Of a DNA stretch of 19,021 bases, positions 12,564 through 19,021 are shown one piece after another. Both the position numbers and the translations under genes were made by a program. The notes under the pieces were generated by a model that saw only the letters and a program-made list of their open reading frames with translations, searched no databases and was not told where the DNA came from. The DNA lies in assembly GCA_044238435.1 (NCBI GenBank), contig JBIIDH010000072.1, positions 1 through 19,021 on the forward strand, read 5' to 3'. The DNA comes from VFMC01 sp044238435 (GTDB taxonomy: Bacteria > Actinomycetota > Acidimicrobiia > Acidimicrobiales > Ilumatobacteraceae). Every line of letters begins with the position of its first letter. The stretch's first letter is position 1.

Positions 12564-13519
12564 GCCGGCTGCGGATCGGCCTGATCGGTGCCGGTTCCAT
12601 GGGGGCCCTGCACGCACGCGTCGTGGCCGGGTCCGAGAACGCCGAACTGGCCTGGGTGGCCGATCCGAACGACCTGGGTCGACGGGTTGCCGACCGTTTC
12701 GGTTCGGTGTGGATCCCCGAGCCCGACTACGCGACGGTCGATGCGGTGATCGTGGCGACACCCACGCACCTGCACCACCGGGTGGCGCTCGATGTGATCG
12801 CTGCCGGCCTGCCGATGTTGCTGGAGAAGCCGCTCGCCGACTCGTACGACACGTCGCGTGAGATCGTCGATGCGGCGACGGCTGCGGGCACGGTGCTGAT
12901 GTGCGGTTTCGTCGAACGGTTCAACCCTGCGGTGCGAACGGTGAACGACATCGTGCGGTCGCCGATCCATGCCTCGACCGTTCGTCATTCGCCCTACCAG
13001 GAACGGATCCTCACGGGTGTGGCACTCGACCTGCTCATCCACGATGTCGACATGCTGATGCGCCTGTTCCGCGCTCAGCCGTCGGAGGTGCATGGGTTCA
13101 GCACGGCGTTCGATCCGCGCAGCGTCATCGGGGCCGAAGACATGGTGGAGGCGACGCTGCGGTTCGGTGGTGGCCAGTTGGCCACGGCGTCGGTGTCGCG
13201 CCTCGCGCAGCGCAAGATCCGCATCCTGCGCGTGCTGGAGCTGGGTCGGTCGATCGATGTCGACCTGCTCCGTCAGTCGATCACGATCTACCGCCACGTC
13301 GATCACAGCCTGTCCGACGACGATGCCGGCTATGTGCAGCAGACGATCATCGAGATCCCCGTCGTGCAGCACCAGGGCGAGCCGTTGGCGTTGCAGCTGC
13401 AGCACTTCGTCGATCTCGCTGCCGGGCGGGCCGATGCGGGCGCCGAGCTGACCACGCTGCTGCCGGCCCACCAGGTGGTCGATCAGGTGATCGGCCGTCA
13501 ATCGTTGGCGCGGGTGTAG
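12560..13519 (+). CDS. Gfo/Idh/MocA sugar oxidoreductase (GnnA/WlbA-like)
   Basis: The product is 319 aa. The N-terminal Rossmann domain has GLIGAGSMG (Gly10, Gly12, Gly15) and the family signature LLEKPLAD at 87-94 with Lys90. GFVERFNPAVR lies at 116-126, and the catalytic stretch DLLIHDVDML at 157-166 contains His161 and Asp162. It would oxidise a nucleotide-sugar hydroxyl, most likely C3, with NAD(P), giving the keto sugar used by the aminotransferase whose stop it overlaps by 4 bp. The ERFNPAV and IHDVD pattern recalls GnnA/WlbA proteins rather than inositol dehydrogenases. Substrate is inferred from the aminotransferase and the divergent LpxA-like gene, not from sequence alone. Confidence 0.85.
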   Translation: MSRLRIGLIGAGSMGALHARVVAGSENAELAWVADPNDLGRRVADRFGSVWIPEPDYATVDAVIVATPTHLHHRVALDVIAAGLPMLLEKPLADSYDTSREIVDAATAAGTVLMCGFVERFNPAVRTVNDIVRSPIHASTVRHSPYQERILTGVALDLLIHDVDMLMRLFRAQPSEVHGFSTAFDPRSVIGAEDMVEATLRFGGGQLATASVSRLAQRKIRILRVLELGRSIDVDLLRQSITIYRHVDHSLSDDDAGYVQQTIIEIPVVQHQGEPLALQLQHFVDLAAGRADAGAELTTLLPAHQVVDQVIGRQSLARV

Positions 13520-13581
13520 CGCCCGATCGCCCGGACCCGGTGCAGTCGGGGTGTCGGGGGCGGCTCCAGATCCGCCGGTGG

Positions 13582-13587
13582 TACGTT
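13582..13587 (+). promoter_or_regulatory. -10-like element for a leaderless transcript (gene at 13594)
   Basis: TACGTT, preceded by GGTGG, ends 6 nt before the GTG at 13594. It lies in the 74-bp gap after the oxidoreductase gene and decides the start of the second DUF2142 gene. Confidence 0.45.
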
Positions 13588-13593
13588 CCCGAG

Positions 13594-15117
13594 GTGTTTC
13601 GTGGAGCTCTCCGCCCGTTCATGTCCATGCCTGCGGCGGCGGTGGGGCTGTTCCTGGTGCTCGGGATGTGCTGGGCCGTCACGACACCGCCGGGTGGTGG
13701 TGTCGACGAACCGTCGCACTATGTGCGCATGGTGGGCTTGGCGCAGGGCGACATGTTCGGCGACCCGATTCCGCTCGACACCCCGTTCGGCAACCTGACG
13801 GGCGATCAGCTCGAGCGGGTGAACTCGGAGGGTGGTCTGTACCTGCTTCCGGGCACCAAGCGCGAGCCGACGGCATGCAACGTGTTCGATGAGCGTATGG
13901 CGTACTCGTGCCTGCCCTATCCGGTCACGACCGAACCACAGGTGCATCCGTCGTACCACGCGCGGTACCTGCCGGGGGCCTATCTGCTGCCGGCGGTGTT
14001 CAGCCGGCTGGGCGACACGACGTGGAAGGCGTTGGTGGCCGGCCGCATGGGGTTCGTGGTGCAGAACGCCGTGCTGGTGTGGGTGGCGGCGCTGGCACTG
14101 GCCGGCTGGGCACGCCGGTATCGGACCGTGTCGACGGGCCCCGCGGTCGTGCTGGCGCTGTCGATCACACCGCTGTTGATGTTCCTGTCGGGAACCCTGT
14201 CGCCCAGCAGCACCGAGATCCTCGGTGTGGCGGCGTGCGCCGCAGCGCTGATGAGGGCGTTTCGCGACGGATCGAGCCGTTGGCTCTGGGTGGCGACGGC
14301 GTGCGGGGCAGTGGCTGCGTGGTCGCGCGATCTGGGCGGCCCGGCCGTGGTGCTGGCGGTGATCGTGGTGGCGGTGCTCGAGCCTGGATGGCGCGAGCGG
14401 TGGCGTGAGCGACGTTCGAGCGACATCGCCGCGTGGTCGGTGCTGGCGCTGGCGGTGCTGGGGGCTCAGGTGTGGCAGGCGCTGAATAAGGCGTCGATGA
14501 CTCCGTCGTTCGACTCGCTGGGCCAGGTGTGGACTCGTCTGAGCGAGGTGGCGGTCGCGGCGCGCGATTCGCTCGGTCTGGTGGGGTGGTTGGCGGTGCC
14601 GATGGATGGTGTCGCCGAACTGTTGTGGACGGTGCTCCTGGTGGTGGGCGTTGCGATGGCGGCACGGCGTCTGCCGTCGCGGGCGAAGGCGGTGGCTGCC
14701 GGGATGGTGTCGGTGCACGTGCTGGTGGGCGTGGTGCTGGGCAGCAGCATGAACGCAAGCGGCTTCGCGTTGCAGGGCCGGTACCTCTTGCCGGTGGCCG
14801 CAGTGCTGGTGATGGTGTTGGTGGGGTACGGCAGCGCCGGTCCGCTGCACTGGGGGTGGGTGCGTGTGGCGCTGGTGGTGGCGGCGATCGGGCAGTTCTC
14901 GACGCTGCTCGTCTCGGCTCATCGCAACGCGATCGGCTTGAACGGCTCGCCGATCGACTTCGCCCGTGCGGCGTGGGAGCCCCCCTTCGGTTGGTGGGCG
15001 CTGCTGGTCGTTGCCGCTTTGGCATGTGTCGGGCTGGCTGCGCTGGGACTACCGTCGCAGCTGCGTGCACGCAACGCAGCCGGCCGCATCGACGCGGCCG
15101 ATGGTCTCGATCTCTAG
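13594..15117 (+). CDS. DUF2142 family polytopic membrane protein, second copy
   Basis: The product is 507 aa with about ten to twelve hydrophobic segments. Features shared with the first copy include the loop motif DEPSHYVRM at 38-46 (the other has DEGAHLFKA), TPLLMFLSGTLSPSSTE at 192-208, an LGWLD-like GLVGWLAVP stretch and LQGRYLLPV in the last third. The two copies are clearly related in plan but diverged. It is probably a membrane transferase or translocase acting on lipid-linked sugars. The GTG at 13594 is preferred because of TACGTT 6 nt upstream and because it places basic residues (FRGALRP) before the first helix; ATG 13621 is possible. The methyltransferase and two GT2 genes follow. 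Confidence 0.82.
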   Translation: MFRGALRPFMSMPAAAVGLFLVLGMCWAVTTPPGGGVDEPSHYVRMVGLAQGDMFGDPIPLDTPFGNLTGDQLERVNSEGGLYLLPGTKREPTACNVFDERMAYSCLPYPVTTEPQVHPSYHARYLPGAYLLPAVFSRLGDTTWKALVAGRMGFVVQNAVLVWVAALALAGWARRYRTVSTGPAVVLALSITPLLMFLSGTLSPSSTEILGVAACAAALMRAFRDGSSRWLWVATACGAVAAWSRDLGGPAVVLAVIVVAVLEPGWRERWRERRSSDIAAWSVLALAVLGAQVWQALNKASMTPSFDSLGQVWTRLSEVAVAARDSLGLVGWLAVPMDGVAELLWTVLLVVGVAMAARRLPSRAKAVAAGMVSVHVLVGVVLGSSMNASGFALQGRYLLPVAAVLVMVLVGYGSAGPLHWGWVRVALVVAAIGQFSTLLVSAHRNAIGLNGSPIDFARAAWEPPFGWWALLVVAALACVGLAALGLPSQLRARNAAGRIDAADGLDL

Positions 15118-15118
15118 G

Positions 15119-15727
15119 ATGCAGCGGGTGGAGAGCAGCCTGCAGCCCGAGTACGCCGACCGCCTGGCGTCGCTGTCGGGGAAATGGTGGAAGCGCTGGT
15201 TGCCCAACCCGTATCGCTGGCACATTCGGGCACGGTGCGGCGCGAACGTCCTCGACGTGGGGTGCGGTGTCGGTCGTTGTCTGGGGTTTCTGGGGCCGGG
15301 TCGGGCGGTGGGAGTCGACCCGAATGCTGCCTCGATCGAGATCGCTCGGAGCAGAGGTTTCTCCGCCTTCACTCCCGACGAGTTCAGCGAACACTTCGCC
15401 GATGTGCGCAACTTCGACACCTTGCTGTGCAGTCATGTGCTCGAGCACCTGTCGGCGGCTGAGTCGGAGGCGTTGCTGCGCGAGTGGTTGCCGCGGGTGG
15501 TGCCCGGCGGACGCGTGGTGCTGATCTGTCCGCAGACACGCGGGCAGGCGAGTGACCCGACGCACGTGCGGCTGATGGATCCGGCGGCACTGCGTGAGGT
15601 GTGCGCAGCCGTGGGGGTGGAGGTCGACCGTGTCGGGTCGTTCCCGCTGCCACGCTGGTTCGGCCGGTGGTGGGTGCACAACGAAACGGTGCTGGTGGGC
15701 TCGGTGGGTCCGCGGGTCGATGCCTGA
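15119..15727 (+). CDS. class I SAM-dependent methyltransferase
   Basis: The product is 202 aa. Motif I is VLDVGCGVGR at 44-53, which binds S-adenosylmethionine, followed by the acidic VGVDPN at 64-69. HVLEHL at 106-111 and LPRVVPGGRVVLI at 124-136 complete the Methyltransf_11/23-type core. It begins one base after the DUF2142 stop and overlaps the following GT2 gene by 8 bp, so it is embedded in the glycan operon and probably methylates a sugar, a lipid carrier or a glycan end. The acceptor cannot be read from the sequence. An alternative ATG at 15101 would add six residues and overlap the DUF2142 gene. Confidence 0.85.
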   Translation: MQRVESSLQPEYADRLASLSGKWWKRWLPNPYRWHIRARCGANVLDVGCGVGRCLGFLGPGRAVGVDPNAASIEIARSRGFSAFTPDEFSEHFADVRNFDTLLCSHVLEHLSAAESEALLREWLPRVVPGGRVVLICPQTRGQASDPTHVRLMDPAALREVCAAVGVEVDRVGSFPLPRWFGRWWVHNETVLVGSVGPRVDA

Positions 15728-16604
15728 GTCGATCGGTATTGCGATCCCCTTCTACTCGGGTGTGGGGTTTCTCGCCGAGGCGCTGCACAGCCTGCTGCGG
15801 CAGCGCGACGAAGCCTGGGTGGCCGTGGTGGTCGACGACGCGTCGCCCGAATCCGGGGTGGAGGAGTTGGTGGCGTCGTTGGGCGATCCCCGTGTCGGGT
15901 ATGTGCGCAACGAGGTGAACCTGGGGCTGGCGGCGAACTTCAACCGCTGCCTCGAGGTGACGGGGTGCGACCTCGTCACGGTCTTCCACGCCGACGACCT
16001 GTTGCTGGCCGACTACGTGGGAACGGTGCGTGCCGCGGCCGAGTCGGTCCCCACCGCCACGTGCGTTGCGCCGCTGGCGGTTGTGATCGATGGCAACGGC
16101 CAGCGCTCCGACACGATGGCCGATCGGGTGAAGCGGCTGCTCTGGCCGAGGAGTCGGCGCGTGCTGCTGGAGGGAGACCGTGGGCTGGCACGGTTGATGC
16201 ACGGTCAGTTCATGTATTGCCCGGCGGTGGCCTACCGCACGCGCCTGCTGCCGGAGGTGAGATTCGACACGGCGTGGCGACAGGTGATGGACCTCGACCT
16301 GTATGCGCGGATCCTGCTGGGCGGCGGCACGATCTTGCTGGATCGGACACCGGTGTACGCGTATCGGCGGCACGCCGGCACCACCACCGCCAGAAACACC
16401 GCTGCGTTCGTGCGACTGGGGGAGGAGACCGCGTTGGCGCGGCAAACGGCTGAGGAGGCCACCCGCCGGGGCTGGCGTCGCACGAGGCGTGCGGCTCGGA
16501 TGCGGTGGACGACCCGGCTGAACGGCGTCCTCAGTGTGATGACCGGCCGGTCGGCCTCTCGCGAGCTTCGTCGCGGAGCGTGGCGCGACATCACACGGCC
16601 GTGA
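15720..16604 (+). CDS. GT2 glycosyltransferase
   Basis: The product is 294 aa. It has a GT-A fold beginning IGIAIPFYSG at 5-14, then VVVDDASPES with Asp39-Asp40, NLGLAANFNR at 67-76, and the metal-binding HADD at 90-93. RQVMDLDLYARIL further on matches the WxxD/DxDL acceptor-base region of GT2 enzymes. No membrane segment is obvious; the C-terminal third is very Arg-rich (RRGWRRTRRAAR), which may bind the membrane surface. It overlaps the methyltransferase gene by 8 bp. It probably adds one sugar to a lipid-linked glycan in the cytoplasm. Donor and acceptor are unknown. Confidence 0.85.
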   Translation: MPESIGIAIPFYSGVGFLAEALHSLLRQRDEAWVAVVVDDASPESGVEELVASLGDPRVGYVRNEVNLGLAANFNRCLEVTGCDLVTVFHADDLLLADYVGTVRAAAESVPTATCVAPLAVVIDGNGQRSDTMADRVKRLLWPRSRRVLLEGDRGLARLMHGQFMYCPAVAYRTRLLPEVRFDTAWRQVMDLDLYARILLGGGTILLDRTPVYAYRRHAGTTTARNTAAFVRLGEETALARQTAEEATRRGWRRTRRAARMRWTTRLNGVLSVMTGRSASRELRRGAWRDITRP

Positions 16605-16646
16605 CGCGCCGCTGACCCCCCCCGGTGCCGCCGTGGACGCGGCGGC

Positions 16647-16652
16647 TAGCAT
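16647..16652 (+). promoter_or_regulatory. -10-like element for a leaderless transcript (gene at 16661)
   Basis: TAGCAT ends 8 nt before the ATG at 16661; the same hexamer at 7 nt precedes the Uma2-type gene. A GC-rich hairpin (GCCGCCG with CGGCGGC, 6-nt loop, 16627-16646) lies directly upstream of it. Confidence 0.45.
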
Positions 16653-16660
16653 CGCTGGCG

Positions 16661-17380
16661 ATGAGCGGCGACCCTCGACCATGCCTGAGCGTGGTGATTC
16701 CGTGCTTCAACGAGGAGAGCACGGTGGCGACGGTGATCGATCGGGTGCTCGCCAACCCCTGGGTGGCCGAGGTGATCGTGGTGGACGATGGCTCCACCGA
16801 CAAGAGCCGCGAGATCCTGGCGGGATACGACGATGCTCGCCTGGTGGTGCTGTTGCAGTCACACAACCAGGGCAAGGGGGCGGCGCTGCGCACCGGGTTC
16901 GCCCAGGCGAGCGCGGAGTTCGTGGTGGTGCAAGACGCCGACCTCGAGTACGACCCGGATGAATTCGACGTGTTGTTGGGCCCACTGGTCAGCGACAAGG
17001 CGGATGTGGTGTACGGCTCGCGGTTCCAGGGTGGCCAGCCGCACCGGGTGCTCTACTACTGGCACTCGGTGGGCAACCGACTGCTCACCACGCTGTCGAA
17101 CATGTTCACCAACCTCAATCTCACCGATATGGAGACCTGTTACAAGGCGTTTCGTCGGTCCGTGATCCAGAGCATCGTGATCGAGGAGGATCGCTTCGGA
17201 TTCGAGCCGGAGATCACGGCGAAGGTGGCGCGTGGTGGTTGGCGGGTGTACGAGGTAGGCATCTCGTACTCGGGCCGCACCTACGCCGAGGGCAAGAAGA
17301 TCGGCTGGCGCGATGGCGTGCGTGCTGCCGTGTGCATCGTGAAGTACTCGGCCGTGGGTGCGCGGTTGACGCGACGCTGA
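16661..17380 (+). CDS. GT2 glycosyltransferase, DPM1-like polyprenyl-phosphate sugar synthase type
   Basis: The product is 239 aa. It opens LSVVIPCFNEEST at 9-21, with VDDGSTDKS at 41-49, NQGKGAALRTGF at 69-80 and metal-binding QDADLEYDP at 91-99; VYGSRF at 117-122 and METCYKAFR follow. This order is typical of DPM1-like and DPG synthase-type GT2 enzymes that load hexose onto polyprenyl phosphate. There is no C-terminal membrane domain. It is more similar in plan to the GT2 at 9444 than to its direct neighbour. TAGCAT 8 nt upstream supports the ATG at 16661 and suggests its own transcript. It ends 9 bp from the convergent rffA stop. Confidence 0.88.
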   Translation: MSGDPRPCLSVVIPCFNEESTVATVIDRVLANPWVAEVIVVDDGSTDKSREILAGYDDARLVVLLQSHNQGKGAALRTGFAQASAEFVVVQDADLEYDPDEFDVLLGPLVSDKADVVYGSRFQGGQPHRVLYYWHSVGNRLLTTLSNMFTNLNLTDMETCYKAFRRSVIQSIVIEEDRFGFEPEITAKVARGGWRVYEVGISYSGRTYAEGKKIGWRDGVRAAVCIVKYSAVGARLTRR

Positions 17381-17389
17381 TCGGACCGG

Positions 17390-18517
17390 TCAGAACGCAG
17401 TAACGGCCGACACGATCCGATCGACATCGGCATCGCTGAGGGTGGGGAAGAGCGGAAGCCGCACCAATCGGTCGCTGATGTCGTCGGTGGCAGGGAGGTT
17501 CCGTTCTCCGAAGGTACGTCCCATCGGTGCGCTGTGCAGTGGCACGTAGTGGAAGACGGCCTTGATGTCGGCTGCGCTGAGATGTGCGATGAAGTCCTGT
17601 CGGGTGCCGAGGTCGGGGGCAAGGAGCGCGAACAGGTGCGCAGGGTGCTGCCGATCGTCGGGGCACACCTGGAAGGTGAAGCCTCGATGCGCTGCCCACT
17701 CGGTCAACTCGGCGCGGTATCGCTGCCACACATGCATGCGCCGCTGTTGGATGGCCTCGAACTCCTCGAGTTGCGTGTGGAGGTATGCAGCCAGAAGGTC
17801 GGATGGCAGATAACTCGACCCCAGTGACACCCAGGTGTACTTGTCGACCTGGCCGCGGAAGAAGCGGCTGCGGTTGGTGCCCTTCTCGCGTGCGATCTCG
17901 GCTGATTCGAGCAGCGCCTCGTCGTTGATGAGAAGCGCGCCTCCCTCGCCACACTGGATGTTCTTCGTCTCGTGGAACGACAACGTCGCCAGTGCGCCGA
18001 TGGAGCCGAGTGGTGTGCCGCGGTAGGAGCCGCCGAAACCGTGGGCGTTGTCTTCGATGAGAGCCAGTCCGTGCTGCGCTGCGATGTCGGCGATGGCGTC
18101 CATCTCGCAGGCGACGCCGGCGTAGTGAACGACGACGATGGCCTTCGTCTGCGGAGTGATGGCTGCCTCGATGAGCCGCTCGTCGATGTTGAACGTGTCG
18201 GGGCGGATGTCGACGAAGACCGGTCGTGCGCCGCGGAGCGCGAAGGCGTTTGCCGTCGATACGAACGTGAACGACGGCATGATGACGTCGTCGCCAGGGC
18301 CGAGGCCGAGCAGCAGCGCGCACATCTCGAGTGCGTGTGTGCACGAGGTGGTGAGCAGGGCGTGGCCGGCACCGGTGAGCTGCTTGAGGGAGGCCGACGC
18401 CAGCCGTGTGTAGTGGCCGTCGCCCGAGAGGTGACCTCGCGCTGCTGCATCGGCCATCGCTGCCGCGGCATTCACGCCCGTGTAGGGGCGGTTGAAGGGA
18501 ATCAAGGGCGTGGTCAT
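17390..18517 (-). CDS. rffA: dTDP-4-amino-4,6-dideoxygalactose transaminase (RffA/WecE type)
   Basis: The product is 375 aa, the length of E. coli WecE. Long stretches agree with that enzyme as remembered: IPFNRP at the N-terminus, TTSCTHALEMCALLL at 56-70, FTFVSTANAFALRGA, VHYAGVACEMD at 130-140, FHETKN with the PLP Lys185, and EKGTNRSRFFRGQVDKYTW. The PLP-binding aspartate is Asp156 in EDNAHG, where WecE has EDAAQG. It transaminates dTDP-4-keto-6-deoxyglucose to dTDP-4-amino-4,6-dideoxygalactose. The dTDP-glucose synthesis genes are not in the window. It is downstream of a GNAT acetyltransferase gene on the same strand, which fits N-acetylation to dTDP-Fuc4NAc. This is the best-matched subfamily call in the window after galE and ugd. 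Confidence 0.9.
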   Translation of the reverse strand: MTTPLIPFNRPYTGVNAAAAMADAAARGHLSGDGHYTRLASASLKQLTGAGHALLTTSCTHALEMCALLLGLGPGDDVIMPSFTFVSTANAFALRGARPVFVDIRPDTFNIDERLIEAAITPQTKAIVVVHYAGVACEMDAIADIAAQHGLALIEDNAHGFGGSYRGTPLGSIGALATLSFHETKNIQCGEGGALLINDEALLESAEIAREKGTNRSRFFRGQVDKYTWVSLGSSYLPSDLLAAYLHTQLEEFEAIQQRRMHVWQRYRAELTEWAAHRGFTFQVCPDDRQHPAHLFALLAPDLGTRQDFIAHLSAADIKAVFHYVPLHSAPMGRTFGERNLPATDDISDRLVRLPLFPTLSDADVDRIVSAVTAF

Positions 18518-18528
18518 GTGCTGTTGCG

Positions 18529-18534
18529 AATCTA
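18529..18534 (-). promoter_or_regulatory. possible -10-like element upstream of rffA
   Basis: On the minus strand TAGATT ends 11 nt before the ATG at 18517. The spacing is longer than at the other starts, so a very short leader rather than a strictly leaderless start would result. Weak. Confidence 0.25.
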
Positions 18535-18602
18535 CTCGGTATAGGTCGAAGAATCGGTCAAGCGTGCCCGCTCATCTACAGATACTGCGAAGCCGGATGG
18601 GA

Positions 18603-19021
18603 TCACGTTGCTCGCCGAAGGACGACGAAGGAGTCCGTGACCCGAAAGTTGCAGTACCCGAGTTCGAGGTTGATTATCGGTGCGTTTGCGGCCGAAATGT
18701 GGCTGACGGCACGAGCAATCCCCGATTCTCGAAGCTGCGCGAAGCAGAAATGCGATGATATAACTCCAAGACCTGCCCCTTTGTGAGCGGGATGGACCCC
18801 GCCGTTGAGTAGGAGTACCTCTGTTGGGCTGATGATCCGGTGAGAACGGAATGTGAGTAACCGACCAGAGTTAACGCTTCGAACCGACCAAATCTCCTCT
18901 CCATCCGTCTCGAACGATTGAACAAGGTATCGGCGGTACCGCTCGCCTGAGACGGTTGCATCAAGTACGGGATCCCGCGAGAACCGGTCATGCTCGACGG
19001 TGTGTCCCGCTATCTCAAGGA
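18603..19021 (-). CDS. GNAT acetyltransferase, WecD/RffC-like (partial, N-terminus outside window)
   Basis: The last 138 residues are visible in one frame that is open to the right edge (codons from 19019, TGA at 18605-18603); the start lies beyond the window. GNAT motif A reads LNGGVHPAHKGAGLG, with the acetyl-CoA phosphate-binding HKGAGLG at 18785-18765. The motif B region has ANAPIINLELGY, the usual Asn and Leu-Gly-Tyr/Phe positions. An upstream HDRFSRDP then ERYRRYLVQS resembles the WecD region before its core. Next to rffA, 85 bp upstream of its start, the natural role is N-acetylation of dTDP-4-amino-4,6-dideoxygalactose. Four 60-base rows here count 131 G+C of 240 (about 55%), well below the rest, so the gene may be recently acquired. 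A shorter ATG-initiated frame at 18674-18991 is its shadow. Confidence 0.8.
   Translation of the reverse strand, partial: LEIAGHTVEHDRFSRDPVLDATVSGERYRRYLVQSFETDGEEIWSVRSVNSGRLLTFRSHRIISPTEVLLLNGGVHPAHKGAGLGVISSHFCFAQLRESGIARAVSHISAANAPIINLELGYCNFRVTDSFVVLRRAT

Noticed and set aside
14165..15679. A 504-codon minus-strand open frame opposite the second DUF2142 and methyltransferase genes
   Set aside because: It has runs of Pro, Arg and Ala and no motifs, while the plus strand encodes well-formed membrane and SAM-binding proteins.
16627..16646. GC hairpin GCCGCCG / CGGCGGC between the two GT2 genes
   Set aside because: It has no T run and lies directly against the -10-like element, so it is not listed as a terminator; such short GC hairpins are expected in this DNA.
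18674..18991. A 105-aa ATG-initiated minus-strand frame
   Set aside because: It overlaps the frame carrying the GNAT motifs, which is open to the window edge; this one has no recognisable feature.
1..19021. tRNA, rRNA, CRISPR array, insertion sequence or integrase attachment site
   Set aside because: None was recognised on reading both strands; the only repeats seen are the tandem palindromes at 668-777.

Overview
The window is high-GC DNA with dense genes, frequent GTG starts and many 1-11 bp gene overlaps. It carries a mycothiol-dependent DinB-type enzyme and an acyl-CoA dehydrogenase tail. Together these point to an actinobacterium, perhaps the Acidimicrobiia; the class is an inference from gene content and style, since no rRNA or other marker is present. 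Most of the window (about 2.7 kb to the right edge) is a nucleotide-sugar and surface-glycan biosynthesis locus.

Left flank (1-2665), housekeeping or unrelated: the end of an acyl-CoA dehydrogenase, a terminator, a one-helix membrane-anchored hypothetical protein, a tandem hairpin repeat, a mycothiol-dependent isomerase-like protein (minus), a small conserved-looking hypothetical protein and an alpha/beta hydrolase with Asn in place of the nucleophile.

Minus-strand sugar run (11281 down to 2710): an LpxA-like acyltransferase, DUF2304 membrane protein, GT2 polyprenyl-phosphate-type glycosyltransferase, DUF2142 membrane protein, UDP-glucose 6-dehydrogenase interrupted by a 453-residue intein, UDP-glucuronate decarboxylase, a Uma2-type nuclease fold protein and UDP-glucose 4-epimerase. 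The last four would supply UDP-GlcA, UDP-Xyl and UDP-Gal, apart from the unexplained Uma2 protein.

Plus-strand run (11394-17380), divergent from the LpxA-like gene: a DegT-family aminotransferase and a Gfo/Idh/MocA oxidoreductase (4 bp overlap), a second DUF2142 protein, a methyltransferase and two GT2 glycosyltransferases. The LpxA-like protein, aminotransferase and oxidoreductase together look like the lpxA-gnnB-gnnA set that makes and acylates UDP-3-amino-GlcNAc in some diderms, which would be remarkable in an actinobacterium.

Right edge (17390-19021, minus): an RffA/WecE-type dTDP-4-keto-6-deoxyglucose transaminase and, upstream of it, the C-terminal part of a GNAT acetyltransferase in clearly lower-GC DNA, running off the window. 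These two fit the last steps of dTDP-Fuc4NAc synthesis.

A recurring regulatory pattern runs through the window: at least eight genes have a TANNNT hexamer, often as GGTANNNT, ending 6-8 nt before the start codon, as expected for leaderless transcripts. No rRNA, tRNA, CRISPR or insertion sequence was seen. No gene-free stretch exceeds 300 bases.
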